Source of the DNA: Ophiobolus disseminans
Lineage: Eukaryota > Ascomycota > Dothideomycetes > Pleosporales > Phaeosphaeriaceae
Direction of reading: 5' to 3'
Assembly (NCBI GenBank): GCA_010093685.1
Contig: MU006227.1
Span: 312,154-376,153 of the forward strand
DNA length: 64,000 nt
Shown here: piece by piece, positions 57,266 through 64,000 of the stretch
Position numbering within the stretch: position 1 is the stretch's first letter
How the letters are laid out: every line of letters begins with the position of its first letter
Program-made: the position numbers and the translations under genes
The notes under the pieces: generated by a model
The model's input: the letters and a program-made list of their open reading frames with translations, nothing else
Database searches by the model: none
What the model was told of the DNA's origin: nothing

Positions 57266-58635
57266 AACCTTGTAGCTTCGAAATATTTGTTCTACGACAT
57301 CCTTTGGTACTTTTTCCAAGTTGTTCGCTTCGAACTGTGCTTATTAAGCTGAAATGGCGTGCGCTAGGCTTCATGTGAGCCGACGTAGCTTAGCGTCACG
57401 TGCCTTTCGTGGGACTATACCTACCTAAGAAACACCTGGGCACTGTTTAAGTTGTAATACATTTAGCGTTCTATGGGCGGGAAGAAACTGCAAAGGTAGA
57501 AAGTATCAAGTACAATCTTGTGTTCTCTTCCGTTGTAGAGGCACCTCTGCAAGCCAATACCTGACATGAGCAACGCGATGGATGTTACTCCGTGCGTCTC
57601 CAATTAATTGGCTCTTATTACTGTCAACGTGTACGAACGCTGCAAACCAGGACATTACGGCTTCAAGCACTGTCTGTTGCATATTGGAAAAAGGCCCAAT
57701 CGAAAGGTGATTCGGAAGATATATGATTTGTTTATATGAGGGTATCCAATATGCAAGTATGACTGCGAAGTCCTCATCTCTCCCACCAATGCAACAACTC
57801 GACAAAAGGAAAGAGTGCGCGATAAATGCAAAATGCAAAAAGTAACGCAAAATGCGGTCAGCGCTTGACCGTCACTTGCCAACGACAACACAACAGCTCG
57901 CTAAATGCGCACAAATCAAATCTCAATATTGCACCGGGTGCAACTCCGACAATCCTCCCCCGGCCATCCTCCCGATCTTCGTCGTATCCAGCGCGGCGCC
58001 GAAACGCAGTCTGTAGTCTCCCGTTTCTTACTCGAGAATAACTCGATGTGATGTGTAAAACGCCGCCCCGCTGTGGGCGTCGGCGGGTACCGGCGTAGCG
58101 GATGCGGCGGAGTGCGCAAAAGCAAAACCAACGTCGCAAAGTGCCCCCCTTCCCGCAGCTCCAGGCGTCAATGCAGGAACCGGACTTGAGTAACCAGGAT
58201 GTCTAGATTGCATATGCGACGTCGTATTTGTGAAAATTTTCGCCACCGGGTGCGTGTGACTCTGAAATGCAATCCATGATGCAAGGTCCGCTGACGGCAG
58301 CGGCCGAACAATGACATGTTTTGTAGCGGCCTTCTTCATGCATCATAGCCTGGCACTTGGACGTGCCTCGGGTGCGGCTGCAAGTCCAAGTAAAGTTTTC
58401 CGGGATAACGGTCCCCGACTTGAAGCGACACCGCTAGGCCCACCGAAGCCCACTGCGTCCGAGGAGAAGTCCAATCCGCGATCGACTCTAGGGTGATCTG
58501 CTACCTGACGTATGTGGTAGGGCGTGTCGGGATACCTGTCACCACTCGCGACGTTGCTTCATCGTTGCGAGGGTCTTGCTGCGTGTCGGCCCAACGCACG
58601 TTGAAGCCTAAACACGATTGCCCTGGTTAGTGCAT
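57266..58635. other. Intergenic, no gene seen
   Basis: About 1.4 kb between the end of the TcA relic and the end of the next gene. Only short frames without recognisable content are present on both strands. I see no repeat ends or integrase that would mark the right edge of the toxin segment. Confidence 0.6.
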
Positions 58636-60072
58636 TTATTTGGCTGTAATTCCAACCCATCTATGCGGGACGCCGCTTGTGGAAGGTGCTTTGCTGGTGC
58701 CGGGCTTTCTTGGAGGGAGCCAGATACGAGCCTTGCCGACGGCTTTGGTGTCGAGCTTGCCGACTCGGCGCATGTTCATTTCGAGAACAATAACACGGAG
58801 AAAGTCGCCATTTTCACGAGGCTCGCGTTGGCGGACGGTGGGCGCGCCTGCGAGTGCTCGTCCAGCCTCGGAGAATGGGTCTGAGCCACGTCGCCGGCTT
58901 TTGGAGCGTCCTCGTCGGTCGTATGTCTGCATCTGGATCATCGGCGCATGGGTATCGGCATCGGCGTCGATCATGAACGAATCGTGGAGCTGCATTGATA
59001 ATTCGGTCGGTGAGATGGGCGCAGGTTGGGGGTTGAGGTATCGTCGTAGTTCTGCAGATGGTAATTCCTCGAGATGCTTCGGTCGCATTTCGCTGGTAAA
59101 CCTGGGCGACAGTAAAGACCGTGTGAGGAAGTCGTCGGGCGGAACACTAGGCGCTGTAAAGTTGGAGAAAGATTTTGCGGCAGACTTCAGCGCTTGGAGC
59201 GAGGCCGTGAGGTTGGACTTGAACGATTTGAAACGCTCTGTAGACGCAGGAATCGAATCGATGATGTCAGTAATGTCTGTGGTAATCATCTCCTCGCACT
59301 CCTCGGGCCCAAACTGGAGCAGCGGATGGTCCAAAACACAGTCTTCTTTGGGTGGTGAGGAGACGACCCTCTCTTTGCGCTCGGCAAGCGATTTGCGGCT
59401 GATGGAATCGGGTGTGCTAATATTGTCCCAATATGACGAAAACGATGGATCATCATAATCAAGTGAGGGCGGAAGTGTGGCCAGAGATTCGCTCGATATC
59501 GACCGGGATGTGCCAAAAAGGCTCTTCTGCTCCATACTCTGCAAGCTGCCGTATTCGTCTTCCGACTCGTCCACGCGACCCAATAGCAGATCCAGCGGCG
59601 AGCCCACCACTGAGGGCGGAATCTCTGGGTCATCCTGCTTCCATTCCTGGATCAACTCGTCCATAGATATCCGCCGTTCTGCTGGAGCGGGCTTGCGCCG
59701 GCGCTGTGGCATCTTCGGGATCGATGTGACGGCGAGAAGGGCGGCGACAGCAGACGGAATTGCTTCTGGGTTGTGCGGCGTGTGACTGCGAGCTGGCCGT
59801 GCGCCATTCTGGCCTCGTACTCTCACTGTTTGCGTCGCTGTGGCTGTTCGGGAAGGCATACGCTGCGGTATGACGACAGGCTTCGAGGAATTCATAGTTG
59901 CAGGCGGCTGCCGCGGTGTTTGTTCAGGACCAAGGATTGGGGATGTATTGCTAATCGACACGGGCTTTTCTGCGTTCGTAACCGGTCGTGGAGTAGGCGG
60001 GCTCCTCACTCGAGTGCCCATCGTCTCTGCTCTGCTGCGTGGTTGGAGGTAATAGGACCTAGGCGAGTACAT
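58636..60072 (-). CDS. Conserved fungal protein of unknown function
   Basis: Single exon, 478 residues, from ATG at 60072 ('MYSPRSYYLQPRSRAETMG'). The N-terminal third is basic, Pro/Ser/Thr-rich and probably disordered. A helical middle has 'ERRISMDELIQEWKQDDPEIP' (~133-153) and 'LTASLQALKSAAKSFSNF' (~288-305). The C-terminus 'ENGDFLRVIVLEMNMRRVGKL' followed by 'KARIWLPPRK...VPHRWVGI' is a compact motif I recall from uncharacterised Pezizomycotina proteins. No catalytic or membrane signature is seen. I cannot assign a function. Confidence 0.75.
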   Translation of the reverse strand: MYSPRSYYLQPRSRAETMGTRVRSPPTPRPVTNAEKPVSISNTSPILGPEQTPRQPPATMNSSKPVVIPQRMPSRTATATQTVRVRGQNGARPARSHTPHNPEAIPSAVAALLAVTSIPKMPQRRRKPAPAERRISMDELIQEWKQDDPEIPPSVVGSPLDLLLGRVDESEDEYGSLQSMEQKSLFGTSRSISSESLATLPPSLDYDDPSFSSYWDNISTPDSISRKSLAERKERVVSSPPKEDCVLDHPLLQFGPEECEEMITTDITDIIDSIPASTERFKSFKSNLTASLQALKSAAKSFSNFTAPSVPPDDFLTRSLLSPRFTSEMRPKHLEELPSAELRRYLNPQPAPISPTELSMQLHDSFMIDADADTHAPMIQMQTYDRRGRSKSRRRGSDPFSEAGRALAGAPTVRQREPRENGDFLRVIVLEMNMRRVGKLDTKAVGKARIWLPPRKPGTSKAPSTSGVPHRWVGITAK

Positions 60073-61844
60073 TATGCTAAGGCGGTATTTGTCCCGTGAC
60101 TTGCTAGACGAAGCGTGAACCTTGAATACCTATTACGTACATGACAGCTGCTGCAGGGACCAGTGACGCCGAGGACGTCCGAGGATGGTCGTGTGCGTTG
60201 CGTGAACTGTGTACAACCAAGGTATGAGGACAGAGGACAGGCGCAACCAAGGTATAAGGTATAAAGTACGAGGTTTAAGAACGACGGGCAGGTGCAAGGG
60301 AAGGGCTCATATCTTATCGGTATCGGGGCTCAGATAAAGGGTCTCGCGTGGAGTGGGCGGCATCGACACACACGGAGCACACGACCGGCGGCCTGGCCGC
60401 CACACGGAGCACCGCCAGGCCTCTTGCGCTGACCGTCACGGCGCGGCTGAGAAGGCCACGCAGCACCGCCCACGCCGCTCCACGTTGCTCTGCTGATGAA
60501 GAGACCCGGGCGTATGAGGCAGCCCCGGTTGCTACTTCCGCATGCGCGACACTTCCTGATCGCCAACCGCAACACCCTGATTGGACTCCGTCCGATCCCC
60601 ACAGCACTACCCCACGCTCCGCAAAACACGCAAAGCATCTCATCTGATGTCTCATGCTCCAGTCTCCATGTTTGTTCGATCTATCTCTTGACGACAGTCA
60701 CAATCACCGCATCAACCCAACTTCATATCGATGACTGCACAACACCGCATATGCACTGACCGGACTGTTCAACCGGCAACCTATCAAAATACTTATGCTT
60801 ATCAAAGGCTAATGCAAGTAACTGTGTCCCGCAGGGCTTAATTCGCATCACTGCAAGATAGGGCTGTGGGGTGCATTCGCGAGTCCCTGGGGTGGTGTGC
60901 TGTGCTGGAAACCCATGTTCGGGGGCAGGGGGGTTGTGTGGGCTATTACAACGGCTGCTATTTGGTTCTTGCCGTGAACGTTTTGGTTTATCCAAGTGCA
61001 TCCTCGGCATCGCTGTTAGTGTTGCATTTTGTGTGACGGCATTCGTACTGCAGAACATGTCACTGTTAGATGTCACTGTCACAATGTCATCACCTCGACT
61101 CGGTGGCACCGAATCTAGCAGGTGCGACCGAAATCGGGCATGAGAAGCCCTTGCACAGATACGGCAGGTTCAAGAGCAATCAACCATCTAGCGGCTCTGC
61201 GGACACACTAAAAGAACTCATAACGCAAACTGGTCTTGAACATCATATCTTTGAATTTTGCGCAGTGCAAATCGTAGTAGTAAACGTCCGTCTGCATGGA
61301 CTATCGTCCCGCCTTCGCTTCATGGAGCGATAGACCAATCTTGGTGGTCTCGCTTCGCCCACACATATAATCAAAAGGCACATGCAGCACACCCATGGCT
61401 ATCCAAATATGCCGCCCCTTGAACGCCCTTGGTCCGCAGTACTCCCGTGAACAAGCAATCAAGCAATCAAGCAATCAAGACGCAAGAATCAAGAAAAAAG
61501 AAGAGTCAGGACCCGCTGCAGATGAATCGAAGGATGTAGCGGCCGGTTCTAGTGGCTGCAGGCTGATATGCAGAACGTTTTGTACGTGGCGACTCTCCCG
61601 TCCAGTCGCCAGGCATGTCGAAGAGAATGAGTCGAAAGAAAATTTTCCAGACGTCGCAGCCGACTCAAGCCGTGTATGATGCAAGAATTACAGAGATGTG
61701 ATGCAAGGAGCCATGTCGAAGAGGAATGAGTAGCGAGCGCTTGTCGCGCCGTGTCGAAAAGACGGCGTTCACGAAGACCGTAGCCACGTGGGATGTCTGG
61801 ATCATGGCGCATGTGCTCGCGGGAGGAAGGTAGGCAGACGCATT
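60073..61844. other. Long intergenic region
   Basis: About 1.8 kb between two same-strand genes, holding the promoter of the gene at 58636-60072 and the 3' UTR of ASE1. It includes a GC-rich stretch (60310-60620) with chance open frames on both strands, and a small tandem repeat of AAGCAATC (three copies, ~61452-61478). No RNA gene was recognised. Confidence 0.55.
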
Positions 61845-64000
61845 TCAGTAGTCGCCCTCGTCGGTCCAGCCAGCTTCTGAGCCTTCCATGACACGAACCA
61901 TTCGGCCGTCGTGCTCCATCATTAGGTCGCCGCCGTCGACGTTGCGAATGCTTCTAATCTTCTTGCCTTGAACACCCCGCGGGCTGGCTGCGTGGCCGCC
62001 GTCAGGCGTGAAGCGCTTCATCTGCCGTTGGCGGTAATGCTGAAAGTCGACGTCACTCTCAGGAGGGTCATCCGACTGCTCGCTGAAAGTCTCCCAGTTC
62101 TCCGAGCCCGACTGCATCGTGGCGCCTGTGCCGGTCGATGAGGTCTGCGAGATCTGGCGACTGCTTCCCGATGACAATGATGGCGGTGGATAGGTTGGAA
62201 TATAGCCTGTCCTTACGCTGTGTGCCATGTACGGTCGGTCATCGTAAGGATCCTCTGGTTGCACGTTACGAACAATGCTCTCGCTACGGTCGCCACGATT
62301 AAAGTCAAAGCGGTTCATGGGCGTCTCGGCAGGCTCCGGTGGGACGAAGAGGTCCTTCATCCGTGGCGGAGGAGCCATCGGAGGAGGCATACTCCGCATC
62401 ATAGCAGAGTCTTCCCGTGATGGTGGAGGCGGCCGACGCTCTGGTGAGTTACCACCATGCGGCATATTTTTCAGGGGAGCGCGAGCGGGGATCTTTGACG
62501 GACTCTTTGCGATGGAAACAGTAGACATGACCGAGCTGGCAAGAGGGTTGCGGGACACACTGGCGCCAAAGTTGGACACTGGTGTCTTTGACCGGCTAGG
62601 AGGCGGCCCACGGATGGTTCCAGGACGACTACCAGGTGCAGACTTCGGTGCAGTTACTGGCTTGGCAGGCATGGCGGCGTTGGAGGGTGTTTTTGCTCGC
62701 GGAGGGGCGGCTCTCGAGGCAGACGCATACAGCTCATCCAGGTACCGGTGACCTTGTACAGAGAACGGGCGGCCATACTCGTCCTCCCACGACTCGAGCG
62801 TGTTCTTTAGGTCCTGCGTCATGTTAGCATCGTTTTGCAGGCCTTGGTCTTTTTGACATACAGATTCGATCTTGGGAAGATCCTTTGCGATGCGCTTCCG
62901 CATCTTCTCCTCTCGCAGCAGCTTTCCTGGATCCCGCTTCTCGCCCTTCTGGCCTCGAGCCATCAGCCGCGATGCGTCTTGACTTGACTGGGCCAGCTCG
63001 TTGCGCTCCTTGATCAGCTCACGATGTCGGTCGATCTTCTGCAGGATGGGTAGTCGCTGCTCTTTTAGTGCCTCGAGTCTGGTGATCTCAGCTTCGTGTG
63101 CGGACAGAAGGGCGTCACTGCAGACGTCGGAGAAGGCAGGTGTGAAGTCGAGCATCTCCTCCTCGGAGAAGAACAGCGCATCCCACAGCTCTTGGAGCTT
63201 GCATCGCGCCTCCTCGACGAACAGGTGCAGGTTCTGGCGCTTCAGCTCATTCAACCTCGCCAGCTCGTCCTCGTACTCGTTGATGGTTCGCAGGCCGCAG
63301 CCGCGGTTGCCGTTGAGGAACTGCTTGCGCTCGTGCTGCTCGATGCCCAGACGCTCCCACAGCTCCTCGATGGTGGTGCGCAGATGGCCGAGTCGTCGCT
63401 CCCGGCCCCGCTTCTCCTCTACCAGGCGCTCCTTCTTCGCCTTCAGCTGCGCGAGATCGTCCTTGTGGAGACCGAGCTGCTCCGGCGCATCGCGATGGCA
63501 CTGTACGATGACGCTGTCTGTCTGCGCCTGTGGGGTACCGAGCTCGGCCCACAGCTGGATGATCTCCTGGCACATGACCCTGACCGTGTTTATCCGCCGC
63601 GTGTATTCTTCGTAGACGCGTGTGAACTCGCTGTCGAGCTTGGCGACATACGAGGGTGAAATGTCGAACGAGGGTGAGACGGAGGCATGTTGTGTCGTGG
63701 GAGGGAGCTTGATCTGGACGAAGGATGCCTCGAGATGCGACGCGTACGACTCGAGGGCCTCGGCGAGTTTCCTCACCTGCTCGAAGCGCTCGCGATGCAG
63801 CTTGCTGACGGCGTTGTACTTCTCCTTCAGGCCCTGCAGGCAGCGCGTCAGAGGGTATGTGATGGACGCGTGGTTGTGGTCGTCGTAGTTGGGGTTCGGC
63901 TTATTGTCCTCGAGCGATGCCTCCATCTGCTTGATTGTCTTCATCAGGCGCTGCGCCTCCTCTGTCATCTCGTGTTTCTCGTTGGTGACCTGTCGCAGCT
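61845..64000 (-). CDS. ASE1: Ase1/PRC1/MAP65 microtubule cross-linker (5' end outside window)
   Basis: The frame is open to the window edge ('LRQVTNEKHEMTEEAQRLMK'), so the N-terminus, including the dimerisation region, is cut off; about 718 residues are visible. Ase1/PRC1 homodimers bundle antiparallel microtubules in the spindle midzone. The visible part has a long coiled-coil/spectrin-like rod, then the conserved microtubule-binding segment: 'EELWERLGIEQHERKQF', 'LRTINEYEDELARLNELK', 'ARCKLQELWDALFFSEEEM', 'ILQKIDRHRELIKERNELA' and 'GKLLREEKMRKRIAKDLPK'. It ends in a disordered, Pro/Arg-rich tail with S/T-P sites typical of Cdk targets. No introns are seen in the visible part. Confidence 0.93.
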   Translation of the reverse strand, partial: LRQVTNEKHEMTEEAQRLMKTIKQMEASLEDNKPNPNYDDHNHASITYPLTRCLQGLKEKYNAVSKLHRERFEQVRKLAEALESYASHLEASFVQIKLPPTTQHASVSPSFDISPSYVAKLDSEFTRVYEEYTRRINTVRVMCQEIIQLWAELGTPQAQTDSVIVQCHRDAPEQLGLHKDDLAQLKAKKERLVEEKRGRERRLGHLRTTIEELWERLGIEQHERKQFLNGNRGCGLRTINEYEDELARLNELKRQNLHLFVEEARCKLQELWDALFFSEEEMLDFTPAFSDVCSDALLSAHEAEITRLEALKEQRLPILQKIDRHRELIKERNELAQSSQDASRLMARGQKGEKRDPGKLLREEKMRKRIAKDLPKIESVCQKDQGLQNDANMTQDLKNTLESWEDEYGRPFSVQGHRYLDELYASASRAAPPRAKTPSNAAMPAKPVTAPKSAPGSRPGTIRGPPPSRSKTPVSNFGASVSRNPLASSVMSTVSIAKSPSKIPARAPLKNMPHGGNSPERRPPPPSREDSAMMRSMPPPMAPPPRMKDLFVPPEPAETPMNRFDFNRGDRSESIVRNVQPEDPYDDRPYMAHSVRTGYIPTYPPPSLSSGSSRQISQTSSTGTGATMQSGSENWETFSEQSDDPPESDVDFQHYRQRQMKRFTPDGGHAASPRGVQGKKIRSIRNVDGGDLMMEHDGRMVRVMEGSEAGWTDEGDY

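Noticed and set aside
58640..59458. 272-codon plus-strand open frame
   Set aside because: Antisense to the conserved protein at 58636-60072, whose sequence looks constrained at its C-terminus; the antisense product has no domain.
60314..60655. Overlapping ~100-codon frames on both strands
   Set aside because: GC-rich sequence open in several frames at once, Ala/Arg/Ser-rich products, no domain and no splice context.
62275..63659. Plus-strand frames of 158-204 codons
   Set aside because: All antisense to ASE1, which has convincing MAP65/PRC1 blocks.
1..64000. CRISPR arrays, rRNA genes, telomeric repeats, centromere-like satellites
   Set aside because: None seen; the only regular repeats are the short tandem ones listed.

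Overview
The window is nuclear DNA of a filamentous ascomycete (Pezizomycotina, most likely a Dothideomycete). The genes have many 46-63 bp introns with GTRNGT-type donors, CTAAC/CTGAC branch sites and CAG/TAG acceptors. The core proteome is fungal (Urb2, Mic10, Vps16, Trm3, Nup192, Tel1, Ase1), and one end carries an AT/TA-rich, stop-riddled transposon graveyard of the kind left by repeat-induced point mutation (RIP). The class is inferred from protein resemblance, not proven.

Layout. 1-4412: nested, degraded Gypsy and Copia LTR retrotransposon relics, ending abruptly against unique DNA. 4872-23196: a housekeeping block with URB2 (-), MIC10 (+), a secreted GH78-type glycosidase (-), VPS16 (-), a short kinesin (-) and TRM3 (+). 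23197-32134: an accessory block with a BTB/POZ protein (+), a secreted GMC oxidoreductase (-), a TRI12-like MFS exporter (-) and an NAD(P)H-dependent MDR oxidoreductase (+); two copies of a ~111 bp MITE flank the exporter. 32259-48433: glycine cleavage H protein (-), mitochondrial ribosomal protein bS6m (+), the 1675-residue nucleoporin Nup192 (-) and the 2970-residue checkpoint kinase Tel1/ATM (+). The pairs GCVH/MRP17 and NUP192/TEL1 are divergent with short shared upstream regions. 48832-48914: an intron-containing tRNA-Arg(ACG). 49489-57265: a decayed, intronless, bacterial-type Tc insecticidal toxin locus, consisting of a fused TcB-TcC relic (-) and the C-terminal part of a TcA relic (+). 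57266-64000: a conserved fungal protein of unknown function (-) and Ase1/PRC1 (-, running off the window).

The most unusual content is the Tc locus. It has bacterial toxin-complex architecture inside a fungal chromosome and lacks introns while its neighbours have them. Its two parts face each other head to head, each without its N-terminal half. The TcA side has three in-frame stops, and the TcB-TcC side has four stops and two frameshifts, although the RHS core with its variable C-terminal domain is still open. The reading is horizontal acquisition followed by rearrangement and decay.

Several gene models here are composite. I placed splice sites by eye and checked that exon phases add up. 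Splice choices and start codons remain predictions without transcript data.
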